Shown: piece after piece, positions 1 through 6,933 of the stretch
How the letters are laid out: each line of letters begins with the position of its first letter
Position numbering within the stretch: the first letter of the stretch is position 1
Assembly: GCA_046545795.1 (NCBI GenBank)
Contig: JBKGZD010000124.1
Location: 1-7,723, forward strand
Length of the DNA stretch: 7,723 bases
Direction of reading: 5' to 3'
Origin: JAGXLC01 sp046545795
GTDB lineage: Bacteria > Bacteroidota > Bacteroidia > Bacteroidales > UBA12077
Made by a program: the position numbers and the translations under genes
Notes under the pieces: model-generated
Told to the model about the DNA's origin: nothing
What the model saw: only the letters and a program-made list of their open reading frames with translations
Databases searched by the model: none

Positions 1-2
1 GC

Positions 3-2798
3 TTATATTCCCAAATTCTTCAAACAGAACCATCTTTTCCTTTACCAGATGAATCTGTAGTAATTCTTTACGATGCCACACAGGGTAATGCAGCACTTGA
101 AGATTATTCTGGTGATGTTTATGCTCACACAGGTCTTATTACGGAAGAGAGTACGAGTGGCACAGATTGGAAATATGAAATTGCCGACTGGGATGAAAAT
201 GTTCCGGAAGCAAAAATGGAAAGAATTGAGCCGGATTTATATGAGCTTGAGATTACATCATCCATCCGGGAGTTCTATGGAGTACCTGAAGATGAAAAAA
301 TCGAGAAGATGGCTTTTGTTTTCAGAAACGAAGATGGATCGCTTGAAGGAAAGACAGAAGATGGTGAGGATATTTTTGTTGAAGTTTATGAAAAGTCATT
401 TAATGCTAAGTTTATACAACCGCAGCAGGAAATAACCATAAGCAGTAATCCTGAACCATTTCAGATAGAGGGTACGGGCAGCAGTGACAGTACTCATATC
501 GAACTCTCCTTGTCTATTAATGATTCAGTGGTTCATTCTGTTGTTGATGATACAATTTCCTATGAATTCAATCCTGAAGGAAGGGAACGTTATGAAATTG
601 CACTCATTGGTACCGACGGAAATGAAGCGGATACAGCCAGGGCTGTATACATTATTACACCTGAAACTACAGATGAAGAAAGACCCGCTGACCTGGAGGA
701 TGGTATTACCTATGTTGATGATAATACAGTCATATTATCTCTTTTTGCTCCATATAAAGAGTTCGTATATCTTATCGGTGATTTTAATGACTGGGAGGTG
801 AGGAATGAGTATTTTATGAAGAGAGACTCATTGAATCCGGATAGTGTTTATTACTGGACTGAAATTGATGGTCTGACACCGGGAGAAGAATATGCCTTTC
901 AATACTTTGTTGATGGAGAAATCAGGGTGACTGATCCTTATGTTGGGAAAGTACTGGATGAGTATAATGATAAATATATCAGTGAAGAGACTTATCCTGA
1001 TCTGAAGCCTTATCCGGCAGAGAAAACCAATAAGATAGCAGGTGTTCTGCAACCAGGGAAAGAAGAGTATGAATGGCAACATTCTGACTATGAACGGCCA
1101 AACCAGGAGGAACTTGTTGTTTATGAATTGTTAATCCGTGATTTTATTGAGAAACATGATTTTCAAACCCTGGTTGATACGCTCGATTACATTGAACGTC
1201 TCGGAGTTAATGCCATTGAGCTAATGCCCGTAATGGAATTTGACGGAAACAACAGCTGGGGATATAATCCTACTTTCCATATGGCAGTTGATAAGTATTA
1301 TGGTCCAGCAGATGATCTGAAAGCTTTTATTGATGAATGTCATTCCCGGGGGATAGCGGTTATCCTTGACATGGTGTTAAACCATGCCTGGGGTCCATCT
1401 CCATTGGTTCGCCTTTGGAATGAAGGGGATTATGGAAAACCCACACCAGAAAATCCATACCTTAATGTAGAGCCAAAACATGATTTTAACGTAGGTTACG
1501 ACTTTAATCATGAAAGTGCGGCCACACAATATTTTGTAGACCGTGTCAACAAACACTGGATAGAGGAGTTCAAATTTGACGGATACCGGTTTGATCTGTC
1601 TAAAGGGTTTACCCAGGAAAATACATTAGATGATGTGGGCGCCTGGGGTGAATATGATGCCTCCAGGGTTGATATTCTTGAACGAATGGCTGATGAAATA
1701 TGGAATGCCGATTCAGAGGCTTATGTTATTCTGGAGCATTTTGCTGAGAATAATGAAGAAGAGGCCCTGTCTGATTATGGTATGATGCTTTGGGGTAACT
1801 TAAATCATAACTATAGCGAAGCAGCTATGGGGTATCATAGTGAAGGGAAATCTGACTTTTCAGGGATTTCCTATAAAAAAAGAAATTGGTCTGACCCTCA
1901 TGTGGTAGGTTATATGGAGAGCCACGATGAAGAACGAATGATGTATAAAAACATTAACTATGGTAATTCATCCGGTGATTACGATATCCGGGAAGAAAAT
2001 ACAGCACTTAAAAGAATTCAGCAGGCTGCTGCCTTTTTCCTGCCAATTCCTGGTCCTAAGCTTATATGGCAATTTGGGGAGCTGGGATATGATTATAGCA
2101 TAGATTATGATTGCCGAACTTGTCCTAAACCTATCAGATGGGAATATTACACAGAAAAAGAACGAAAAGCGCTTTATAATACTTTCCGTGTTTTTAATCA
2201 TTTGCGTAATACCTATGAAGTTTTCGCAACAGATGATTTTGATTTATCCGTTTCAGGTTCAGCTAAACGAATCGTTTTGAGACATTCTTCTTTTGATGTT
2301 GTGATAGTGGGTAATTTTGGTGTTGAACCAGATAACATTAATCCGGGTTTTACAGAAACAGGTACGTGGTATGAGCTATTTTCGCAGGATAGTATCGAGG
2401 TAGAAGATGTGAATTCTGAGTTATCGATGGGGCCAGGAGAATTTCGCTTTTATTCTTCTGAATATATTGATGTTACGGATGTTGTTGATTCTGAAGAACT
2501 TGGAGATATCACAACTATACAGAATCTTGATGTACAAGAGCAGGTGCAGGTTTATCCAAATCCCGCCAGGGAAATTGTAAAATTTAAATTTGATGCAGAG
2601 GGAGAACAAAATGCCATTCTCAATATTTATAGTGTGAATGGACAAAAAATTACTACTTTACAGAGGAATAATCTGACGCAAGGTGAGAACTTACTGGAAT
2701 GGAATGAATCTGTTAGTAACAAGAATGAACCTGCAATTTATTTTTATGAGCTTTTATTAGGGAATAAACGTTTTACAGGGAAATTTTTAAAATATTAG
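3..2798 (+). CDS. T9SS-exported multidomain GH13 alpha-amylase, 5' end missing
   Basis: Predicted to hydrolyse alpha-1,4-glucan (starch or glycogen-like) outside the cell. The frame is open from position 3 with no stop, and the codons before the first ATG (216) already encode conserved domain sequence (FPLPDESVVILYDATQGN), so 216 is not the start and the gene begins off the window; 931 residues are visible. Domain order: a starch-binding-like N-terminal domain (about 24-400), a beta-rich linker domain (about 400-690), an E-set/CBM48-like domain with YLIGDFNDW (about 700-960), the GH13 barrel (about 1110-2260), a beta domain, and a Por-type C-terminal sorting domain starting at VYPNP (2550-2564) and ending in GKFLKY. 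Catalytic positions seen: region I DMVLNH (Asp 1368-1370), nucleophile Asp in GYRFD (1593-1595), acid/base Glu in VILEH (1734-1736), transition-state Asp in ESHDE (1926-1928). All three carboxylates are present, so it should be active. Polysaccharide specificity is inferred from the family only. Confidence 0.93.
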   Translation, partial: LYSQILQTEPSFPLPDESVVILYDATQGNAALEDYSGDVYAHTGLITEESTSGTDWKYEIADWDENVPEAKMERIEPDLYELEITSSIREFYGVPEDEKIEKMAFVFRNEDGSLEGKTEDGEDIFVEVYEKSFNAKFIQPQQEITISSNPEPFQIEGTGSSDSTHIELSLSINDSVVHSVVDDTISYEFNPEGRERYEIALIGTDGNEADTARAVYIITPETTDEERPADLEDGITYVDDNTVILSLFAPYKEFVYLIGDFNDWEVRNEYFMKRDSLNPDSVYYWTEIDGLTPGEEYAFQYFVDGEIRVTDPYVGKVLDEYNDKYISEETYPDLKPYPAEKTNKIAGVLQPGKEEYEWQHSDYERPNQEELVVYELLIRDFIEKHDFQTLVDTLDYIERLGVNAIELMPVMEFDGNNSWGYNPTFHMAVDKYYGPADDLKAFIDECHSRGIAVILDMVLNHAWGPSPLVRLWNEGDYGKPTPENPYLNVEPKHDFNVGYDFNHESAATQYFVDRVNKHWIEEFKFDGYRFDLSKGFTQENTLDDVGAWGEYDASRVDILERMADEIWNADSEAYVILEHFAENNEEEALSDYGMMLWGNLNHNYSEAAMGYHSEGKSDFSGISYKKRNWSDPHVVGYMESHDEERMMYKNINYGNSSGDYDIREENTALKRIQQAAAFFLPIPGPKLIWQFGELGYDYSIDYDCRTCPKPIRWEYYTEKERKALYNTFRVFNHLRNTYEVFATDDFDLSVSGSAKRIVLRHSSFDVVIVGNFGVEPDNINPGFTETGTWYELFSQDSIEVEDVNSELSMGPGEFRFYSSEYIDVTDVVDSEELGDITTIQNLDVQEQVQVYPNPAREIVKFKFDAEGEQNAILNIYSVNGQKITTLQRNNLTQGENLLEWNESVSNKNEPAIYFYELLLGNKRFTGKFLKY

Positions 2799-2810
2799 AA
2801 GATTCAGGAG

Positions 2811-2850
2811 AAGCATCTTTACCAGGCAAACATAACTGGTAAAGATGCTT
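2811..2850 (+). terminator. Strong hairpin terminator after the T9SS amylase gene
   Basis: A perfect 15-bp inverted repeat (AAGCATCTTTACCAG at 2811-2825, its complement at 2836-2850) with a 10-base loop begins 12 bases after the stop codon. It is followed by TGTTTATTA, which is T-rich but not a pure T tract. It most likely ends the rightward amylase transcript and keeps it from running into the convergent gene. In the leftward direction the sequence after the stem is not T-rich, so it would be weaker for that strand. Confidence 0.85.
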
Positions 2851-2896
2851 TGTTTATTACTAGAAAGGCGCATGATAAAACATACATTAATATCAC

Positions 2897-2920
2897 AAAA
2901 GGAAATGTTTAATGCCTTTT
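2897..2920 (-). terminator. Possible weak terminator for the leftward amylase gene
   Basis: AAAAGG (2897-2902) and CCTTTT (2915-2920) form a 6-bp inverted repeat with a 12-base loop about 100 bases past the stop of the leftward gene. Read on the minus strand the second arm ends in CCTTTTG, giving a short T run. The stem is short and mostly A-T, so the call is tentative. The rest of the 220-bp convergent spacer (2799-3018) is AT-rich, and apart from the hairpin at 2811-2850 I see nothing in it. Confidence 0.25.
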
Positions 2921-3018
2921 TAGACCGGACTCTGAAATTTTTTTATCATTTTTTAAGCCTAACGGAACCTCCTTTATTTGATTTTTATTATTATTTGTGA
3001 TTTGTATCATGAAGGTTT

Positions 3019-4437
3019 CTATTGAAATACTTTGTATTCCCATGGTTCCAGTTTCATCTCAGTATTCTCATTATTAAATGTAAATTCTTCTTCTGAGAAA
3101 TATTCTTTGTATTCTCCAAAATATTCTTCTGATTTAAGCCTAAAATCAATTGGTTTATCTGTTAAGTTGGCAACCACAAATACTTTATCATCATCTTTTT
3201 CCCTGATAAAAGCAAAGACATTTTTGTTATCTGTGGTTTTTATTCGTTGATATTCTCCACCGGCTTCACCATTCCAAAGAGCTTTGTTTTCTTTTTTCAG
3301 CTTATTTAATGATTTATATAGCTCTGTCATGTTGCATTCTTTCCATTCAATGGGGTCCTTTTCAAAGAATTCCAGTTGTTTGTCCATACAAGCTTCCTGT
3401 CCACTGTATATTAATGGCATTCCGGGCAAGGTATGGGATAATACTGCAAATGTTTCCACTCCATCTCCCAGTCTTTCGTAAACAGTTCCTTTCCAGCTAT
3501 TTTCATCATGATTTGAGGTAAACATCATTCGATATCCATTTTTTGGATACTTGTCCTTTTCCTTTTTTAATTTTTTATTCAGATCATTCGCATTTTTCTT
3601 ACCCTGGGCTATCTCATTCATTAAAAAATGCAGGTCCCAGGCATATGTCATATCAAAGGCTTTTTTGTGCAGAATTGGCTCATTTGCTTCGGCAAGCATG
3701 AAAACCGGTTTTATAGAATCCAGTGCTTCTCTGCTTCTGTTCCAGAACTGAACAGGTACCATTCCTGCAACATCACACCGGTAACCATCAATATCGGCTT
3801 CTTCCACCCAAAATTTTAAGGCATCAATCATATAATTGCGCATTTCAGGTACCGAATAGTCTAACTCTATAACATCCGACCAATCTTCCTCCGGAGGCTG
3901 AAAATTTCCGGTTGAATCTTTGGTGTACCAGTCCGGGTGTTCTTTTGTCAGAGGATTGTCCCAGGCTGTGTGGTTAGCTACCCAGTCAAGAATTACATAC
4001 ATTCCCATTTCATGAGCTTCATCAACCACTGCTTTAAAATCCTCCATAGTTCCAAATTCCGGATTAACGTCCATATAGTCCTTCACTGAGTAGTAGCTGC
4101 CCAGTTCCCCTTTTTTATTTTTTTCTCCTATTGGATGTATTGGCATAAACCACAGTATATCCACTCCGAGTTCTTTCAGGCGGGGCAGGTGTTCTCTGAA
4201 TGCTTCAAAAGTACCTTCTTCGGTATACTGGCGTACATTCACCTCGTAAATTACAGCATTTTTGCTCCATTCCGGGTGTCTTACCTCACTTGTCAGAACG
4301 GTATCGTTTGCAGCAGAAGAATCCTTTTGATTTTTTTTCTTATCTGTGCATGAACAAATTAATATCATGCTCACTAACAGGGCTGTAGTCAACCCCCTCG
4401 GTGTTTTCGTCAAAATTTTTTGATCTATCGTTTTCAT
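3019..4437 (-). CDS. GH13 alpha-amylase family lipoprotein
   Basis: A 472-residue glycoside hydrolase expected to cleave alpha-glucans or maltooligosaccharides from a membrane-anchored position. Residues 1-30 form a lipoprotein signal: a basic start (Lys/Arg at 2, 7, 11, 14), a hydrophobic stretch (16-27), and a lipobox ICS-C with Cys30 as the lipidated residue. The (beta/alpha)8 barrel covers about 60-385 with region I DWVANH (151-156), nucleophile Asp222 in GYRCD, acid/base Glu250 in FMLAE, and transition-state Asp311 in TSNHDE. A C-terminal beta domain (about 400-472) follows. All three catalytic carboxylates are present. After the nucleophile the sequence is VAGMVP instead of the Lys-His seen in many amylases, which points to a different subfamily. 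Right after Cys30 comes TDKKKNQKD, which is basic rather than the acidic surface-export signal described in Bacteroidota lipoproteins, so a periplasm-facing location is as likely as the surface. ATG at 4437 is preferred because it supplies the charged n-region. No SusC/SusD genes are in the window. Confidence 0.93.
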   Translation of the reverse strand: MKTIDQKILTKTPRGLTTALLVSMILICSCTDKKKNQKDSSAANDTVLTSEVRHPEWSKNAVIYEVNVRQYTEEGTFEAFREHLPRLKELGVDILWFMPIHPIGEKNKKGELGSYYSVKDYMDVNPEFGTMEDFKAVVDEAHEMGMYVILDWVANHTAWDNPLTKEHPDWYTKDSTGNFQPPEEDWSDVIELDYSVPEMRNYMIDALKFWVEEADIDGYRCDVAGMVPVQFWNRSREALDSIKPVFMLAEANEPILHKKAFDMTYAWDLHFLMNEIAQGKKNANDLNKKLKKEKDKYPKNGYRMMFTSNHDENSWKGTVYERLGDGVETFAVLSHTLPGMPLIYSGQEACMDKQLEFFEKDPIEWKECNMTELYKSLNKLKKENKALWNGEAGGEYQRIKTTDNKNVFAFIREKDDDKVFVVANLTDKPIDFRLKSEEYFGEYKEYFSEEEFTFNNENTEMKLEPWEYKVFQ

Positions 4438-4440
4438 ATC

Positions 4441-4472
4441 TTGGTGTTTTAAAATTATTTAATATAAATTTG
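4441..4472 (+). promoter_or_regulatory. Candidate Bacteroidota-type promoter for the pfk gene
   Basis: TAAATTTG (4465-4472) matches the Bacteroidota -7 consensus TAnnTTTG exactly, and a TTG (4441-4443) lies 21 bases upstream where a -33 element is expected. Transcription would begin near 4478-4480, leaving a leader of about 125 bases before the pfk ATG. The element sits just outside the start of the divergent amylase gene. AT-rich DNA yields such matches by chance, so confidence is moderate. No equally good match was found for the leftward gene. Confidence 0.4.
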
Positions 4473-4477
4473 GCAGG

Positions 4478-4506
4478 TTAGGTGTTAATCATTAATATAG
4501 ACCTAA
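4478..4506. repeat. Dyad in the divergent spacer, possible operator or leader hairpin
   Basis: TTAGGT (4478-4483) and ACCTAA (4501-4506) are perfect inverted arms. Nested inside them is a second one, TTAAT (4485-4489) and ATTAA (4491-4495), whose centre is offset by 2 bases. The dyad begins 6 bases downstream of the candidate -7 element, where a repressor could block initiation or where it could form a hairpin at the 5' end of the transcript. Function is inferred from position only. Confidence 0.4.
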
Positions 4507-4605
4507 AAACGGTTGAATAAAAATAATAAATATACTTAAAAAAACAGTGATTAGAGGGATAATTTTTAACACTTAATGTTTAACTTTAAATAGGATTGAT
4601 TTTTT

Positions 4606-5700
4606 ATGAATCGAGTATTAGTAGCAACAGCAGGAGGAGATTGTCCGGGATTAAATGCTGTGATCCGGGCGATAGTCAAGAGGGCTTCAAAAGAAAAAGA
4701 CTGGGAAGTATTAGGAAGTATTCAGGCTTTTAATGGTGTTTTATGGGAACCGACAGAGGTCAGGGTGCTTGATGAAAAAACTGTTTCAGGAATTCATTAC
4801 CAGGGAGGTACAATTCTTGAAACCACAAATAAAGGAGGTCCTTTTGAATGGCCTATAAAGAATAAAGACGGAACCTGGTCAACAGTTGATCGTTCGGATG
4901 AAATGATTCGAAAACTTCAACTTATGGGAGTTGATGCGGTTATTAATATTGGCGGAGATGGTTCTCAAAGAATTTCACAGGCACTATATGAGAAGGGGCT
5001 GAATATTATTGGAGTTCCAAAAACTATTGATAACGATTTAAAAGCAACGGATTCAACTTTCGGATTTCAAACAGCTGTACAAATAGCAACCGATTCAGTA
5101 GATAAATTAGTTACAACTGCTGCCAGCCATAACAGGGTTTTGATAACTGAGGTTATGGGACGCGATGCAGGATGGATTGCCTTGAATGCTGCAGTTGCCG
5201 GAGGTGCTGAAATCTGCCTGATTCCTGAAATTCCTTATGATGTTGATAAGGTTTTAGAACGAATTAACTCACGTTTTGTTAAAGACAGGGGGTTTGCTAT
5301 TATAGTTGTTGCAGAAGGCGCTCATAGAAAGGGTGGTAAACCGTCGCATCAAAATACGGATGAGGTCGGATATAATAATGTAAAATACAGTGGAGCTGCC
5401 AGCCGGCTGGAACAAGAATTGAAAGAGGCCGGTTGTAAGTACGATATAAGAAAAACTGTACTGGGGCATATTCAGCGGGGAGGTATTCCCATTGCTTATG
5501 ACAGGGTTCTTGCTACTCAATTTGGCGTGAGAGCATTTGAGATGGCTTTAGAAGAAAAGTTTGGTGAAATGGTTTCCTACAGACACCCCTATATTACATC
5601 AGTTCCATTCAAGGAAGCTATTTGTGAGCCGCATCTCGTAACCCGGGATACAGCAATCATGGTAAACGCAAGGGGCGTTGGTATTTGCTTCGGCGATTAA
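4606..5700 (+). CDS. pfkA: 6-phosphofructokinase, PfkA superfamily
   Basis: Phosphorylates fructose 6-phosphate to fructose 1,6-bisphosphate in the cytoplasm, the committed step of glycolysis. The 364-residue protein has the whole family pattern: phosphate-binding TAGGDCPGLNAVIR (8-21), nucleotide loop GGDGS (116-120), PKTIDND (138-144) with the catalytic base Asp142, MGRDAG (184-189) and GHIQRGG (287-293) for sugar-phosphate binding. Gly119, aligned with Gly104 of the E. coli enzyme, predicts ATP as donor, while Lys139, aligned with position 124, is the residue usual in PPi-dependent enzymes. As I recall, this Gly/Lys pair also occurs in actinobacterial ATP-PFKs, so ATP is the better guess but donor use is open. 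It is longer than the 320-residue E. coli form, in line with the long group III type. ATG at 4606 opens directly into the conserved N-terminus. A weak AGGA lies about 10 bases upstream. The gene ends shortly before a strong terminator, so it is probably monocistronic. Confidence 0.95.
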   Translation: MNRVLVATAGGDCPGLNAVIRAIVKRASKEKDWEVLGSIQAFNGVLWEPTEVRVLDEKTVSGIHYQGGTILETTNKGGPFEWPIKNKDGTWSTVDRSDEMIRKLQLMGVDAVINIGGDGSQRISQALYEKGLNIIGVPKTIDNDLKATDSTFGFQTAVQIATDSVDKLVTTAASHNRVLITEVMGRDAGWIALNAAVAGGAEICLIPEIPYDVDKVLERINSRFVKDRGFAIIVVAEGAHRKGGKPSHQNTDEVGYNNVKYSGAASRLEQELKEAGCKYDIRKTVLGHIQRGGIPIAYDRVLATQFGVRAFEMALEEKFGEMVSYRHPYITSVPFKEAICEPHLVTRDTAIMVNARGVGICFGD

Positions 5701-5736
5701 AAAAATTGCATTATACAATTGACAAAATGAGTAAAT

Positions 5737-5768
5737 CCCTGTCAGATAATGTCCTGATAGGGTTTTTT
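5737..5768 (+). terminator. Rho-independent terminator after pfkA
   Basis: CCCTGTCAG (5737-5745) pairs with CTGATAGGG (5754-5762) as a 9-bp stem with one G-U wobble and an 8-base loop, followed at once by six Ts (5763-5768). It lies 37 bases after the pfkA stop. This separates pfkA from the methylglyoxal synthase gene, although read-through would still reach that gene. Confidence 0.88.
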
Positions 5769-5805
5769 GTGTTGGCAGGATACTTGTAATTCAAAAACTA
5801 TTGAT

Positions 5806-6180
5806 ATGATAAACATTGCATTAATAGCACACGACGGGAAAAAAGCAGATATGGTGAAATTTGTTATGGATTTCCAGGAAATTCTTAGCAAATATAACTT
5901 ACATGCTACAGGTACTACCGGTAGAAAGATTAAAGAAACCGGGTTGACCAATATAAAATGCTATAATTCAGGGCCGTATGGGGGAGATGCAGAAATAGGA
6001 ACTCTTGTGGCTAATGGCAAGATTGATATGGTCTTCTTTTTTAGAGACCCATTGGGAAAACATCCACATGACCCGGATATTGCTACATTGATGAGGTTGT
6101 GTGATGTCTGGAATGTACCCATTGCCACTAACAAAGCTACTGCAAAACACCTGTTAATCAACTTTTCAAAAGATGATTAA
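5806..6180 (+). CDS. mgsA: Methylglyoxal synthase
   Basis: Converts dihydroxyacetone phosphate to methylglyoxal and phosphate in the cytoplasm, a bypass of lower glycolysis used when phosphate is limiting or sugar phosphates build up. The 124-residue product has the complete active site: AHD (8-10), the phosphate-binding loop ATGTTG (34-39), SGPYGGD with catalytic Asp61 (Asp71 in E. coli), the RDPL segment with Asp81, and HPHDPD with His88 (His98 in E. coli) and Asp91. It ends soon after the conserved ATNKATA segment and lacks the C-terminal tail of the 152-residue E. coli enzyme. The frame is open upstream to a TTG at 5767, but that codon lies in the T tract of the preceding terminator and the extra residues are not family sequence, whereas ATG at 5806 starts exactly at the conserved beta strand. 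Its DHAP substrate is made from the product of the upstream pfkA. Confidence 0.95.
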   Translation: MINIALIAHDGKKADMVKFVMDFQEILSKYNLHATGTTGRKIKETGLTNIKCYNSGPYGGDAEIGTLVANGKIDMVFFFRDPLGKHPHDPDIATLMRLCDVWNVPIATNKATAKHLLINFSKDD

Positions 6181-6200
6181 ATATATCTGCAATAAATATT

Positions 6201-6245
6201 CCGGATAATTACAAGTTGGACACAATCTTTATTATTTTTATCCGG
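6201..6245. repeat. Perfect 8-bp inverted repeat upstream of lolD
   Basis: CCGGATAA (6201-6208) and TTATCCGG (6238-6245) are exact complements separated by 29 AT-rich bases in the 91-bp spacer between mgsA and lolD. No T tract follows, so it does not look like a terminator for mgsA. It could be a paired operator flanking a promoter for lolD, or chance. I could not find a convincing -33/-7 pair in the spacer. Confidence 0.3.
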
Positions 6246-6271
6246 TAAAGTCGGGATTAAATTATTAGGAT

Positions 6272-6922
6272 ATGATTGAAGCAAAGAAGATTTCTAAATC
6301 ATTCGGTACCTTACAGGTATTAAAAAATGTTGATCTGTCGATTAAGAAAGGAGAGATTATCTCTATTGTTGGTCCAAGTGGGGCGGGTAAAACAACTCTT
6401 TTACAGATATTAGGTACATTAAGCCAGCCAACCTCGGGCTCAATTTATTTTGAGGATAAAAATATTAATACATTAAAGGAGAGGCAATTGGCAAATTTCC
6501 GGAATAAACAGATAGGATTTGTTTTTCAATTTCATCACTTGCTTCCGGAATTCACTGCACTTGAAAATGTTTGTATTCCCGCATTTATCGGTGGAACGCC
6601 AACAAAAGAGGCGGAGGATAAGGCCAGGGAAATCCTTGGTTTCCTGAACTTATCCGGCAGACTGGAGCATAAACCAAACGAACTGTCAGGCGGAGAACAG
6701 CAAAGGGTTGCTGTGGCGAGGGCATTGATTAACCAACCTGCAGTCATATTGGCTGATGAACCTTCCGGAAACCTTGATACAAAGACGAAAGAGGAATTGC
6801 ATGATTTATTTTTTTCTTTGCGGGATAAATATAATCCTTCTATTGTAATTGTAACCCATGACAATTCACTTGCTGATAAAGCAGATAGGAAACTAACTTT
6901 GACTGACGGAGTATTTGTTTAA
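6272..6922 (+). CDS. lolD: LolD-type lipoprotein-release ABC transporter ATPase
   Basis: ATP-hydrolysing subunit of an inner-membrane ABC complex that releases lipoproteins toward the outer membrane. The 216-residue product has Walker A GPSGAGKT (34-41), Q-loop Gln86, signature LSGGEQQR (138-145), Walker B VILADE (158-163), D-loop SGNLD (165-169) and switch His196. The stretch FQFHHLLPEFTALENV (85-100) closely matches the LolD hallmark and separates it from the related MacB and FtsE ATPases. It has no membrane segment, and no LolC/LolE permease is present in the window, so the partner must be encoded elsewhere. ATG at 6272 starts directly at the conserved first strand; AGGA lies only 2 bases upstream, too close to be a normal ribosome site. 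It is followed after 11 bp by the next gene, so the two are likely co-transcribed. Confidence 0.9.
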   Translation: MIEAKKISKSFGTLQVLKNVDLSIKKGEIISIVGPSGAGKTTLLQILGTLSQPTSGSIYFEDKNINTLKERQLANFRNKQIGFVFQFHHLLPEFTALENVCIPAFIGGTPTKEAEDKAREILGFLNLSGRLEHKPNELSGGEQQRVAVARALINQPAVILADEPSGNLDTKTKEELHDLFFSLRDKYNPSIVIVTHDNSLADKADRKLTLTDGVFV

Positions 6923-6933
6923 TAAGAATTGTC

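Noticed and set aside
216..218. ATG at 216 as the start of the T9SS amylase
   Set aside because: The same frame is open to the left edge, and the residues before it are conserved domain sequence; no signal peptide follows this ATG.
2863..2920. Long-range pairing of AAAGGCGCAT with ATGCCTTT in the convergent spacer
   Set aside because: The arms need a bulge and enclose about 40 bases, and the pairing competes with the simpler AAAAGG/CCTTTT repeat.
3032..3819. Open frames on the plus strand opposite the lipoprotein amylase gene
   Set aside because: They are short, lie wholly within the strongly supported GH13 gene, and show no recognisable protein features.
4527..4534. TATATTTA on the minus strand as a -7 element for the lipoprotein amylase
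   Set aside because: It misses the final G of TAnnTTTG and has no TTG at the -33 distance, so it is no better than chance in such AT-rich DNA.
5767..5805. Upstream TTG start extending methylglyoxal synthase by 13 residues
   Set aside because: The TTG overlaps the T tract of the pfkA terminator and the added residues do not resemble the family, whereas ATG at 5806 begins at the conserved first strand.
6233..6240. TATTTTTA as a promoter -7 element for lolD
   Set aside because: The last base is wrong and the nearest TTG (6216-6218) is only 14 bases upstream, short of the usual spacing.
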